Source: Xanthomonas translucens pv. translucens DSM 18974
GTDB lineage: Bacteria; Pseudomonadota; Gammaproteobacteria; Xanthomonadales; Xanthomonadaceae
Direction: 5' to 3'
NCBI RefSeq assembly: GCF_000331775.1
Contig: NZ_CAPJ01000040.1
Location: 1 to 26,756, forward strand
DNA: 26,756 bases
This document shows positions 7,498-14,791 of this stretch, piece by piece (within the stretch, counting starts at the first letter, position 1; the number at the start of each line of letters is the position of its first letter). The translations under genes were made by a program, and so were the position numbers. The notes below the pieces were generated by a model. The model did no database searches. It worked only from the letters and a program-made list of their open reading frames with translations, and was not told the origin of the DNA.

Positions 7498-7570
7498 GTT
7501 GCAATCTCCGTGGTGGTTGAAATGCCCGTGCCTCATCGGCCCCGGGCGCATGCGGGGATGCTCTGCGCAA

Positions 7571-8098
7571 TCAGTGATTGCGCACTGCGGCAGGGAGGGA
7601 TGTGAGCCGGCGCAGATAGATGGCATCCGCTTCGCCGGCCTTGCTGGCGCATTCCTGCGCCTGCCTGCCCAGGGTGTGCAGCAGGCTGATCTGCATGTTC
7701 AACGTGATGCGCTGAAGCTCGATCGCGTGCAGATCGGCCAGCAGGTTGACCGGTGTGTTGATGCTGGCGATCAGCTCCTGCCACAGCGCCACGCCCATGG
7801 CCGACCTGTCGTGCTTGCGCCAGCGCAGAAAGGCCGTGCCTGCGCCAGTGGACTGCTGGGCCAGTTCAATGGACAGCAGGTGGAAGGGGTGCCCACACGC
7901 CTGTGGCAGCACCTGCCGCTGCGCCAGGGCGATCAACTCGTCGCGCATGGCAAAGCACTGGCTGGCCCAGGTCTCCAGTGGCCCTTTACCTTTAAAAGGC
8001 TTTAAAAGGCCTTTTAGAGAGGCCGCGTGTTCCAGCCTCATGAAGGCCGTCTGTTGCAAACTTTGGAAGTAGAGGGTTGGCCGGTCCAGATCGCTCAT
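7571..8098 (-). CDS. DUF3158 family protein, InrR-like
   Basis: A helical soluble protein of 175 residues, MSDLDRPTLYFQSLQQTAFM onward, matching the DUF3158 proteins of ICEclc/PFGI-1 elements. By position (after the TIGR03761 gene, before ssb) it corresponds to inrR of ICEclc, which I recall as a factor needed for good integrase expression; transfer of that role is inference. The ATG at 8098 overlaps the upstream stop by 4 nt (ATGA), so translation of the two is coupled. The sequence has long helices (FAMRDELIALAQRQ, LLADLHAIELQRITLNMQISLLHTLGRQAQECA) and no DNA-binding motif that I can point to. There is a 73-nt gap before the ssb start. Confidence 0.85.
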   Translation of the reverse strand: MSDLDRPTLYFQSLQQTAFMRLEHAASLKGLLKPFKGKGPLETWASQCFAMRDELIALAQRQVLPQACGHPFHLLSIELAQQSTGAGTAFLRWRKHDRSAMGVALWQELIASINTPVNLLADLHAIELQRITLNMQISLLHTLGRQAQECASKAGEADAIYLRRLTSLPAAVRNH

Positions 8099-8874
8099 GC
8101 CGACTCGCCCTCGTCGGTGTTGGCCCCGGTCGGCTCGGCGATGGCGGCCTCTTCGCCAGGGAGGACGACTGCGGCAGAACTCGCACTGCGCTGTTGCAGA
8201 CCCTGGCGCACGATGGGCGGCGAAAACTTCGAGCGTCGCGTGCCTTCGAGTACGTCCTGCGGCAACTCGCCGAATTTTTCCATCGCGACCCGCGCCGCCG
8301 CATTCTTCGCCGCGAAATCATCGCGGGTGCAGCCCGAGTAGCGATATTGCTGTGCCAGGCTGAACAGACTGCGCAGCGCATGCGCGCCCTCGTTGAGCCA
8401 GCGCTCCAGCGTGCTGCGGTCGATGAGTGCGGTGTGATGCGCGAGGATCAGTTTGCGGGCGATGTCGTCGTAATCGGCCAGGAGATAGACCGCGGCAAAG
8501 CCGAGCTGGGCGTTGACGAAGAGGGGCAATTTAACCGGCTGCACGTTGAGGTTCTCGCCCAGGCTCAACGCGGCGGGGACGCCTGCCAGTGCCTGGTCCA
8601 CCTGTTCGCGCAGCGATTGCAGCGTGGTCTTGGTCTGGTCGAGTTTTTCCTCGATGCGCAGCATCCACCAGTCGCTGTACGGGTCGTCCTGCTCCGAGCC
8701 GCGTTTCATCTTGTTCATCACGGCGATGTAGCCGTTCAGGCCGAAGATGCCCGGCCGACCCTCGGCGGCAGCGCGGCCATGCCAGATGCGGGAAGCGTGA
8801 TGGGTATGCAGCGTCAGTGACATCGCGCTGCGCAGTGAGCCGAGGTTCAATCGCAAAGGTTCATGTGTTGCCAT
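8095..8874 (-). CDS. TIGR03761 family ICE protein (PFL_4669 type)
   Basis: A 259-residue backbone protein of ICEclc/PFGI-1-class elements with unknown biochemical role. Recognisable features are the N-terminal LRLNLGSLRSAMSLTLHTHHASRIWHGR, then GRPGIFGLNGYIAVMNKMKRGSEQDDPYSDWWMLRIEEKL, which marks the family, a helical middle, and a low-complexity acidic C terminus. It is the first gene of the operon that continues with the DUF3158 gene (4-nt overlap) and ssb. The 319-bp region upstream carries two copies of the repeated palindrome and corresponds in position to the PinR promoter of ICEclc. No clear Shine-Dalgarno is seen before the ATG at 8874; GAGCGGA is the best purine-rich run. Confidence 0.88.
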   Translation of the reverse strand: MATHEPLRLNLGSLRSAMSLTLHTHHASRIWHGRAAAEGRPGIFGLNGYIAVMNKMKRGSEQDDPYSDWWMLRIEEKLDQTKTTLQSLREQVDQALAGVPAALSLGENLNVQPVKLPLFVNAQLGFAAVYLLADYDDIARKLILAHHTALIDRSTLERWLNEGAHALRSLFSLAQQYRYSGCTRDDFAAKNAAARVAMEKFGELPQDVLEGTRRSKFSPPIVRQGLQQRSASSAAVVLPGEEAAIAEPTGANTDEGESA

Positions 8875-8994
8875 GGTGTCCGCTCGCTTGGGGAAAAGGA
8901 GCGGTCAGCATCGGCATGCGGCGGAAGGCAGTCAGTCAACAAACCGAAATCGGCCAAGCCCTGGTTTAAGGCGTGGCCGCTGCGAGCGGCACGA

Positions 8995-9013
8995 GCTATC
9001 CCCAGGGGATAGC
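8995..9013. promoter_or_regulatory. Palindromic operator candidate, copy 2 of 3
   Basis: GCTATCCCCAGGGGATAGC, a perfect dyad around a central A; two more flanking bases on each side also pair, making a 23-bp palindrome over 8993-9015. This is the longest of the three copies and the closest to the TIGR03761 start (130 bp). Confidence 0.75.
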
Positions 9014-9126
9014 TCCATGGCGCGCCAAGGAACGCTGTTCGACAAGGACAGGTCGCACACACACGATCCAGTGCATGGCATCCCGATGCCTGCCCATACC
9101 TGTTTGGCGTCCTACACGTCCGCGCG

Positions 9127-9145
9127 GCTATCCCCAGGGGATAGC
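9127..9145. promoter_or_regulatory. Palindromic operator candidate, copy 3 of 3
   Basis: GCTATCCCCAGGGGATAGC, identical over 19 bp to copy 2. It lies 49 bp after the stop of the replication gene and 262 bp upstream of the TIGR03761 start. Confidence 0.75.
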
Positions 9146-9193
9146 GCTACTGACGGCCATGGGCATCTGCTTCATGACCTTGCGGTCCGAAAG

Positions 9194-10417
9194 TCAGACC
9201 TTGCCCAGGAGGCCGCGTAGCCGTTCGATGTGCTGCCGAGCCACTTCGGTCGGAACCACGTTGCGTGGCGCATCTGGTGGCCGATCGTTCGCATCGGCAG
9301 GTGTCGGTGGTGTCGTCCCCGTTTGCTTGGCCCATGCGTTGAACTCGCCCCGGATGGCGCGCTGGATGATGCCGAACAAGTATCCTGCTGGGTTGCGAAT
9401 GGTCGAGCCTCGACAGCGATCCGCCCATTCGTCCAGCACGGCTTGCCTCAGTGGCGCATCGACCTGCTGTAACGCCACCAGCGCGCCGGCCTGCTGCTCT
9501 TCCTTCAGGCTCAGGAAGCGATCGGGCATGCGAACATCCGGCATCGCGCGCACGTGCCCACGCTCACGCGCGGTAGTACGTACTTCATTAATACTTTTAC
9601 TACGTACAGTACGGTCCTGCTTCGGATTCCGAAGAGGGCCGTCCGGCGCGGGTTTCAGCCCTGCTTCGGATTCCGAAGAATGCTGTTCGCGATTCCGAAG
9701 AAGGCTCGAAATCCCTTGTTCGGAATCGTGGGCGGCGTCTTCCTGTGGATAACTCTCGGGGGCAGCGATGTCTTGTTGAGCCAAGCGTTCGGCAAGCACC
9801 TGCAGCCGCGACGGCAACGTGCGACCGGACAGCAGCGGGTCTTCCGCGGTTTCCTTGAGGGTGTTGAGCCCGACCATCTGCACGGCCTTCGCAGAATGGC
9901 CCAGTGACTGGCTGACCAACTCCAGATAGTCGGCGTCAAGTTGCATTGCCTCGAACGGGGTCAAGGGCTCATCGTGCAGCACATAGAGGTTGCCGAGGAT
10001 GCGCCCGGTCTTGGGGTCGCGGCGCCTGCGCACGAGGCTCAACCAGCGTGTCAGGCGCAACAGCGTCAAGGCCCGTGCCACGGTCTCGTGGGACGCTTGT
10101 CCGGCACAGGGTGTCGACGCGAGCCATGGCCGAAGCTGCTCGTACGTCGGGAACGCGGTGACGCCATCCTCGTTGAGCATCATCCGGAACACTTGCCACG
10201 CATTGCGCTCCAGTGGCGTCAGGCGTCGATCGAGGAACAGCCGCCGCGGTACGCTCTCGTGCCGATTGCCGCTGAACAGGAAACCGTCCCCGGACGAAGG
10301 CTTAGGCGCAGGCTCGCTGGGTTTGGGCGCAAGGTCTTTCAGCGCGCTGTCGAACAGATCGGCGAGGGCTACGGGGCCTTGGCGTGGTGCTCGCGGTGCT
10401 GCGTCATCCACGGCCAT
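9194..10417 (-). CDS. STY4528 family pathogenicity-island / ICE replication protein
   Basis: Predicted replication initiator of ICEclc/PFGI-1-class elements, 407 residues. The N-terminal part includes DGFLFSGNRHESVPRRLFLDRRLTPLERNAWQVFRMMLNEDG, then a winged-helix-like segment (FPTYEQLRPWLAS...SHETVARALTLLRLTRWLSLVRRRRD) as in plasmid initiators. The middle, about residues 224-270, is a low-complexity stretch encoded by repeated DNA (see the origin entry). The C-terminal third (RFLSLKEEQQAGALVALQQVDAPLRQAVLDEWADRCR...NPAGYLFGIIQRAIRGEFN) resembles the tail of phage/plasmid replication proteins. It starts 3 nt after the DUF2857 stop, so it belongs to the regulator operon and is probably translated by coupling; only a weak AAGGAT precedes it. 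The gene doubles as the probable origin of replication. Confidence 0.88.
   Translation of the reverse strand: MAVDDAAPRAPRQGPVALADLFDSALKDLAPKPSEPAPKPSSGDGFLFSGNRHESVPRRLFLDRRLTPLERNAWQVFRMMLNEDGVTAFPTYEQLRPWLASTPCAGQASHETVARALTLLRLTRWLSLVRRRRDPKTGRILGNLYVLHDEPLTPFEAMQLDADYLELVSQSLGHSAKAVQMVGLNTLKETAEDPLLSGRTLPSRLQVLAERLAQQDIAAPESYPQEDAAHDSEQGISSLLRNREQHSSESEAGLKPAPDGPLRNPKQDRTVRSKSINEVRTTARERGHVRAMPDVRMPDRFLSLKEEQQAGALVALQQVDAPLRQAVLDEWADRCRGSTIRNPAGYLFGIIQRAIRGEFNAWAKQTGTTPPTPADANDRPPDAPRNVVPTEVARQHIERLRGLLGKV
9574..9752. other. Putative ICE replication origin inside the replication gene
   Basis: Three origin parts lie side by side. An AT-rich block (9574-9612, about one-third GC in DNA otherwise near two-thirds GC) contains a 7-bp inverted repeat GTACGTA (9576-9582) / TACGTAC (9601-9607). 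Iteron-like copies of CTGCTTCGGATTCCGAAG follow: two perfect at 9618-9635 and 9662-9679, a third matching at 12-13 bases around 9684-9701, and a degenerate fourth near 9716-9730. The first three are spaced 44 and 22 bp, multiples of 22. The two perfect copies lie in different reading frames of the gene (RNPKQ versus SESEA), so the DNA and not the protein is conserved. A perfect DnaA box, TGTGGATAA (reverse complement of TTATCCACA), lies at 9744-9752. Confidence 0.65.
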
Positions 10418-10420
10418 GGG

Positions 10421-10981
10421 TCATCCCAATCCTTGGTCGATCCAGTTCTTGATCGCGGCCCAGACCACCGATAGCGGCAGTGACATGTCTTCTGCCAGGT
10501 CCATGGCCGCATCGAGAATCGAGGTGTCGTCCTCCAGATCGACGTTTCTGCTGCTGGTCACGGCCTTCCATTGCCGCCACAACTCCGTGTCCTGGGCTTC
10601 GTCTAAAACGGCATGGCGCCCCTTGCGCTTGGGCAGGCCAAGGACTTCGCGGCGAAGGGCGACCTCCTGATGGGTCAGGCCGTAGAAGCGGCTTACCATT
10701 TCTGTACTTGCTGCTAGCCTGAGCATGCGATCAACCGTGGCGATTTCCTTCTCCACGTCCTGTGCCTGCTTTAGCAGCCGAAGGAGCACTTCGCGGTTGA
10801 CTGTCACGGAACACCACGAGACGCTGGCGTTTGCCAGTACGCTGATCAGCACCGGGTGCTTGAGCGCATCCAGCTCTTCCTCACCGAACCCCATCGATTT
10901 GCAACGACGCAATTGCCCATTGCGCAGGTCGTAGAGTGCTTGGGCGATGACGGCTTGGTTGAGGGGGTGTGGTGCAGACAT
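10421..10981 (-). CDS. DUF2857 protein, FlhC-like; BisC-type transfer regulator
   Basis: A 186-residue regulator. Start chosen at the ATG at 10981 (MSAPHPLNQAVIAQALYDLR), with GAGG about 10 nt upstream. The central part RMLRLAASTEMVSRFYGLTHQEVALRREVLGLPKRKGRHAVL follows the pattern of the flagellar master regulator FlhC (LGARLQML...LSRGRLIKLYKELRG...KGMLP). From memory of ICEclc work, the DUF2857 protein (BisC) acts with the ParB-domain protein (BisD) as a heteromeric activator, BisDC, of transfer-competence promoters. Assigning that role here is inference from family and gene order. It lies 16 nt after the bisD-like gene and 3 nt before the replication gene. The repeated CTATCCCC(A/T)GGGGATAG palindrome is a candidate target. 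Confidence 0.82.
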   Translation of the reverse strand: MSAPHPLNQAVIAQALYDLRNGQLRRCKSMGFGEEELDALKHPVLISVLANASVSWCSVTVNREVLLRLLKQAQDVEKEIATVDRMLRLAASTEMVSRFYGLTHQEVALRREVLGLPKRKGRHAVLDEAQDTELWRQWKAVTSSRNVDLEDDTSILDAAMDLAEDMSLPLSVVWAAIKNWIDQGLG

Positions 10982-10997
10982 GCTGGCTTTACCTCGT

Positions 10998-12647
10998 TCA
11001 AGAATCGGGAGCCGTGGCACCGGCTTCCAGATCCAGCAGGCGTCGGGCCAGCCGCAGCAACCGGAATAGCTTGACCAGCGCGGTATCGCTCAATCGCCTG
11101 GCGACATCGCCTTGACCGTGTAGCAGTGCCGGCAGATCGGTGACGAGTTGCCCGTTGGGATCAGCATCGACCGGCTGCTGACCGGCCAGAGACCCCAGCA
11201 GTGCCAGCACGGCGTGTCCAAGCGGCAAAGCAGCCTGGGGGCGGGCGCGGCATGCGAACCCGATGCCGTCGGGACGGTCTTCGATGAACTCGTCCAAATT
11301 CGCCTCGCCAGCGATCTCGCGCGCGAACTGTGCGATATGGATGCGCAGCCGGTCGGGTGCTTCCAGGCCGGGGTCAATGTACCAGACGTCGGAGATGGGA
11401 TAGAGGCCACCGGCTTGCACCGGGATGGACTGCAATACGCTGGCTGAGAAGTCGGGCGGTAGCGCATCGCCCAACTGGTCCGCGATCATCCGCTGGATGG
11501 ACTGGAGCCGCTCTGTCGTCGGTGCCGGGGAGACGATATGGTCTTGCAGTCGCTCTGCATCCGCTGTCGCAGGGGGGGCCGCAGATGCTTCGCCACCGGC
11601 CGTATCATTCTCGCGTGTGATGCGGTCGCCCGCTGACCGCGCTGTAGGTGGCGAAGGCGTATCGGTGGACGGCGCTGGTCCGGCGGGCGGCCGCGCGATA
11701 GCTCCAGGCTCAGGCAATGCGGGCGGTGCCGACGGCGGAGTTGGGTCGCTGACCAGCGCACGGTAGCGGCTCTCGGACTCGTTCAAGTCCAGGGCCAGCA
11801 CGTCGTAATTGACGCCCAGCAGTTCGGACATCTGACCGATCAGCTCGTCCTGTACCCGCTGCGGGGCGAATTCGTCGGCCTGGGTGTCGAACTGCGACAG
11901 CACCTCCTGAAAGAAGTTGTCGAAGTCCAATTGAAGGGAGCGGCCTTTGGCGTAGTACTCCCAGGTGCGCTCGCAGGCTTTGCGCATGACCGACAGCCGC
12001 TCGACCTGATGGCGGCCCAGGCCGCCATAGAGCACGGTCGGAATCGCGGGCAGCAGGTAGCGCACCGCATCGGCCATGCGGCTGATGTGCGACTGCTGTA
12101 CGGGGTAGCCGTCGGCGACCAGGCGGCGGGCCAGCTCGGACTGGCTCAGCGTGGCGCCGCTTTCCTCTTCATAGAACTCGCGGGCTTTTTCGACGCCCAA
12201 GGCGCGCTCGATGAACGTGAGGCCGCCGCGCAGCTCGTTCTCGGCGAGGTGTCCGGTCAGCGCGACGATTTCCCCGCGCGCAGGCCAGGGCCGGAACAGA
12301 CACGATATGCGGAAGAAGCGCTCGTCCTTCGTCTCTGCCCAGAGTTCACGCAGGATCGCCAGCCTCGTGTTGCCGCCGTTACGAATGATGTAGTGCCCGT
12401 CGCCCGGACGGCGCGTGATGGCCGGCGCCGCGTCCAGGCCGCGCTCTCGGATGGAGGCCTTGATTTCATCGTAGGCCGAGTTGCGCTTTTTGCGGGGATC
12501 GTGGTCGTAAGGCCGCAACTGATCCAACGTCACAACCATCGGTGTGTCGGCGATCGGGTCGCTCAAGGCCGTGGCCGATGGGCCGCTGCGCTCGAACCCG
12601 GCTGCAAGCAGCTTGCCGGCCATGTCCTGGGAGGTCATCTCAGCCAT
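10998..12647 (-). CDS. ParB-domain protein of ICE (TIGR03764 type), BisD-like
   Basis: A 549-residue protein. The start is the ATG at 12647 (MAEMTSQDMAGKLLAAGFER), overlapping the shi-like stop by 8 nt; an 18-codon longer frame exists but overlaps more. N-terminal ParB/Srx domain: VVTLDQLRPYDHDPRKKRNSAYDEIKASIRERG, then HYIIRNGGNTRLAIL, the equivalent of the nucleotide-binding box. A helix-turn-helix follows (LSQSELARRLVADGYPVQQSHISRMADAV). After about residue 300 there is a Pro/Ala-rich linker and then a conserved C-terminal domain (RLQSIQRMIADQLGDALPPDF...GGLYPISDVWYIDPGLEAPDRLR). Besides partition, the ICEclc equivalent is, as I recall, the BisD half of the transfer activator BisDC. It forms an overlapping operon with parA and shi upstream and the DUF2857 gene downstream. 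Confidence 0.85.
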   Translation of the reverse strand: MAEMTSQDMAGKLLAAGFERSGPSATALSDPIADTPMVVTLDQLRPYDHDPRKKRNSAYDEIKASIRERGLDAAPAITRRPGDGHYIIRNGGNTRLAILRELWAETKDERFFRISCLFRPWPARGEIVALTGHLAENELRGGLTFIERALGVEKAREFYEEESGATLSQSELARRLVADGYPVQQSHISRMADAVRYLLPAIPTVLYGGLGRHQVERLSVMRKACERTWEYYAKGRSLQLDFDNFFQEVLSQFDTQADEFAPQRVQDELIGQMSELLGVNYDVLALDLNESESRYRALVSDPTPPSAPPALPEPGAIARPPAGPAPSTDTPSPPTARSAGDRITRENDTAGGEASAAPPATADAERLQDHIVSPAPTTERLQSIQRMIADQLGDALPPDFSASVLQSIPVQAGGLYPISDVWYIDPGLEAPDRLRIHIAQFAREIAGEANLDEFIEDRPDGIGFACRARPQAALPLGHAVLALLGSLAGQQPVDADPNGQLVTDLPALLHGQGDVARRLSDTALVKLFRLLRLARRLLDLEAGATAPDS

Positions 12648-12900
12648 GGCCGCATCCCTCGGCGTTGGCGGCCCGGGCCATGCGGGCCTCGCGCTCGGCA
12701 CGGCGGATCTGCGCCCGGGCGTTGAGGGTCGCTCGGTGGTCGCTTGCGGTTGAGCTGGTATAGATGGCGGCGCAGCCGGCCTTGGTGAACTTGAGGTGTC
12801 CGCCAGGGGTCCGCTTGACGTGCCAGCCTTCGCTCACAGCAAACTCGATCAGGGCGCGGAGTCGCTTGTGGCCCCGGGCCAGTTCATGTGTGTTCGCCAT
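12640..12900 (-). CDS. Small HicA-fold protein between parA and parB, Shi-like
   Basis: 86 residues, MANTHELARGHKRLRALIEF onward. The GWHVKRTPGGHLKFTKAG core followed by STASDHRATLNARAQIRRAER resembles HicA-type mRNA interferase folds, where the His in GxHxxF is catalytic. No HicB antitoxin is adjacent. The gene overlaps the parA end by 17 nt and the bisD-like start by 8 nt. Its place and size match shi of ICEclc, which I recall as acting with parA to restrain growth of transfer-competent cells; whether that works through a HicA-like nuclease is my inference. The tight overlaps on both sides imply translational coupling and a fixed ratio to ParA and BisD. The start is supported by family-like length, with the ribosome site inside parA. 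Confidence 0.75.
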   Translation of the reverse strand: MANTHELARGHKRLRALIEFAVSEGWHVKRTPGGHLKFTKAGCAAIYTSSTASDHRATLNARAQIRRAEREARMARAANAEGCGHG

Positions 12901-13759
12901 AGGGCCTCCCGGTCTCGGTGGGGCGCTGCGGGCGGCCGGACACCTGGGCGAATTGCTCTTGCCATTGCGGGAACAACTCGCGGGCGAGGGTGCGCATGGT
13001 GTCGAGCGCGGCTGGCGCAACTCTGCTCGGTGGCTGCCGGTATTCGACCCGATGCACCGGCAAGCCACGGGTCGCAGCACGCGGATAGGCTTCGATCGCC
13101 GGCACGTCGGTGTCAAGGACGCGGATGTCCGCATGGTCTTGGAACAGATCACGCAACGCCTGGTGGATCAGCCGCGCGTTAGCGGAAACGGGGTGGACGC
13201 GGTTGATCAGCAGGTTCAGCGGCGGCGGTTCGATGCCGAGGTGCCGGTACGGCGCGATGTCCTCCAGCAGCTGCATGGTGCCGCGCCGTAACTCACGGGC
13301 TGCAAGTATTTCGGGCGTGACCGGAGACAGGGCCAGATTGGAGGCGAGCACCGCCATCTCCAGCAGCACGGAGCGCGCCCCCTGGGTGTCGATCAACACC
13401 AGATCGTAGAGCGGCGCCAGCATCGGCAGCAGGTGCCGCAGCCGCAGACGCCCATCCGGTGCATGCAAAAGCAGGGTGTTCAACTCGCCCCGATGGTCGT
13501 TAGAGAGCACCAGGTCGAGGCCCGCGATGATCGTGCGCGAAAGGAGTCGGCCCAAGTCGCGCTCGTTGAACGCCAACAATTCATAGATGCCGCTGGGGGC
13601 GCGGTGGGCCAATTCGTAGTAAGAGGACAGTGTGGGCTGCACGTCGAGGTCGAGCAGCAGGACGCGCAGTCCCGCGTCCGCGGCGAGTCCGCCGAGGTTG
13701 GCGGCCGTGGTCGTTTTGCCAACGCCACCTTTGGTCGAGATGATGGATACAACCTGCAT
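12884..13759 (-). CDS. parA: ParA/Soj-type ATPase of the ICE
   Basis: Walker-type partition ATPase, 291 residues. The deviant Walker A is KGGVGKTT at residues 10-17, Walker A' is LLLDLDVQPTLS with Asp37/Asp39, and Walker B is LVLIDTQGARS near 118-128. The middle has SPVTPEILAARELRRGTMQLLE and LNLLINRVHP, typical of the family. It has no N-terminal helix-turn-helix extension, so it is a type Ib-like or MinD/Soj-sized ParA that leaves operator binding to other proteins. The ATG at 13759 follows GGAGA with 7 nt spacing. It lies 46 bp after alpA and overlaps the shi-like gene. Expected roles are keeping the excised element in the cell and, with Shi, altering growth of transfer-competent cells as described for ICEclc. 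Confidence 0.93.
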   Translation of the reverse strand: MQVVSIISTKGGVGKTTTAANLGGLAADAGLRVLLLDLDVQPTLSSYYELAHRAPSGIYELLAFNERDLGRLLSRTIIAGLDLVLSNDHRGELNTLLLHAPDGRLRLRHLLPMLAPLYDLVLIDTQGARSVLLEMAVLASNLALSPVTPEILAARELRRGTMQLLEDIAPYRHLGIEPPPLNLLINRVHPVSANARLIHQALRDLFQDHADIRVLDTDVPAIEAYPRAATRGLPVHRVEYRQPPSRVAPAALDTMRTLARELFPQWQEQFAQVSGRPQRPTETGRPYGEHT

Positions 13760-13805
13760 GGCGCTCTCCGTCTAAAGGATGGGAAAATCCGAGGAGGGGA
13801 GCGGA

Positions 13806-14018
13806 TCAGGTCCGGTTGTTGAGGCGTTCGGCGATCCACTGGTCGATCTCGACCGAGTCCCAGCCCACCGCCCGCACGCCGAGGCGCAGCGCCTGTGGGA
13901 ACTGGCGCTTCTTCATCAGGTTGTAGATGTGAGCGCGCTTGAAACCAGACTTCGCTTCGACTTCACCGAGCCGCAGGATGCGGCGCTCGTTCGGTTGCAG
14001 TACCGGTGTTTGCAACAT
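13806..14018 (-). CDS. alpA: AlpA-family DNA-binding regulator
   Basis: A 70-residue MerR-fold helix-turn-helix protein, beginning MLQTPVLQPNERRILRLGEV at the ATG at 14018. AGGAG lies 8 nt upstream; a GTG at 14027 in the same frame overlaps that ribosome site and is rejected. The conserved AlpA pattern ILRLGEVEAKSGFKRAHIYNLMKKRQFPQALRLGVRAVGWDSVEIDQWI is complete: recognition helix in RAHIYNLM, beta wing at FPQALRLGVRAVGW. AlpA-type proteins act as excisionase or activator of mobile elements. It is the first gene of the operon alpA - parA - shi - bisD - bisC - replication gene, so its promoter controls the whole regulatory block. Confidence 0.9.
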   Translation of the reverse strand: MLQTPVLQPNERRILRLGEVEAKSGFKRAHIYNLMKKRQFPQALRLGVRAVGWDSVEIDQWIAERLNNRT

Positions 14019-14027
14019 TGTGGTCAC

Positions 14028-14791
14028 TCCTGAACGCTCAGTGGCGTTTGTTGGCGTGAGCCCTATTCAATAGACACGGCTGCGGAAAGACATCGCAAAT
14101 GCAATCTCCGCGATTGCGCATACATGTTGGAAATCGTCACGCGGCTGCGCTACGGACATCCGTCTGGATATTTGCGGACTTGTCGCCTTGGTTGCCCCAC
14201 TAAAGGCTGTTGTGTCGTTATGCCTGTGGCTCATGCCTAGAACGTGGGCGGACAAGACCTGGCATCTGCAACAGGTAGTCCTCTCTTGCTCGGTGTGCGA
14301 GACTCGAACAGTTGCTGGCCTATCGACCAACGAGTAAGAAGCCCCCTCGATATCGGCTCACGGTGCCAGCTTCATGGGGTGCTTCAAGTCCATCAAGACC
14401 GATTCGATATGGCCTGATATCTCCACGGTTTCACAGGGCACGCGGGCTGCTCAATGGCCCGTTAAACGTGGAGAAATCCGAGCATGTCATGCTTGACTTG
14501 GCATCTTGATATATCGACATAGCATCCATCGGGAATGCGCTATGACTTGCCTGAGGCTGCTGCGTGTTGCACCCAATCGGACGCCATCCAACCGGGCCAT
14601 GCGGACGAACGGCCCAGATATCATCATCTACGTGCTCTGCGGATCGAGTGTTTCCGTCGGCGGCTTAGCCGCCTTGCTTGCCGTTACGGTGCGCGCAGTG
14701 AAGTGTCATGGTTGGCCGGAAGGGCGGACCATCTCCTGGTGAAAGCTAGCGGTTGTGCTGGGAGAGCGAATAGTCACAAACTCCAACTCAA
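14028..14791. other. 764-bp gap upstream of alpA without a convincing gene
   Basis: This stretch must carry the alpA promoter. Two dyads near the alpA start are possible operators: CTATTCAATAG (14063-14073) and GCAATC-N5-GATTGC (14101-14117), 45-100 bp upstream of the ATG. Further out, TCTCCACGGTTT (14420-14431) pairs imperfectly with AAACGTGGAGA (14464-14474). Short reading frames exist on both strands (for example 14506-14742 plus), but none has a good ribosome site or recognisable sequence. The base composition is lower in GC than the flanking backbone genes. In ICEclc I would expect regulators (MfsR/MarR/TciR, BisR) near this end; none is recognisable here. Confidence 0.45.

Larger units (their letters stand above)
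8875..9193 (-). promoter_or_regulatory. Regulatory gap upstream of the TIGR03761-inrR-ssb operon (PinR-like)
   Basis: This 319-bp gap between the replication gene stop and the operon start contains no plausible gene. Its main features are two exact copies of the 19-bp palindrome, centred at 9004 and 9136, that is 130 and 262 bp upstream of the start codon and 132 bp apart. In ICEclc the equivalent position is the transfer-competence promoter PinR. No confident -35/-10 pair is seen, in line with a promoter that needs an activator; this is inference. Confidence 0.55.

Noticed and set aside
8875..9193. A short plus-strand frame between the two palindromes
   Set aside because: It reads through both palindromes, is on the opposite strand to the operon and lacks a ribosome site.
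14298..14312. GCGAGACTCGAAC resembles the T arm of tRNA-Gly on the minus strand
   Set aside because: The flanks do not form a T stem or acceptor stem, so it is probably chance and not an attachment site.
14506..14742. A 78-codon plus-strand frame in the gap upstream of alpA
   Set aside because: No ribosome site and no recognisable sequence; its hydrophobic middle alone is not enough.
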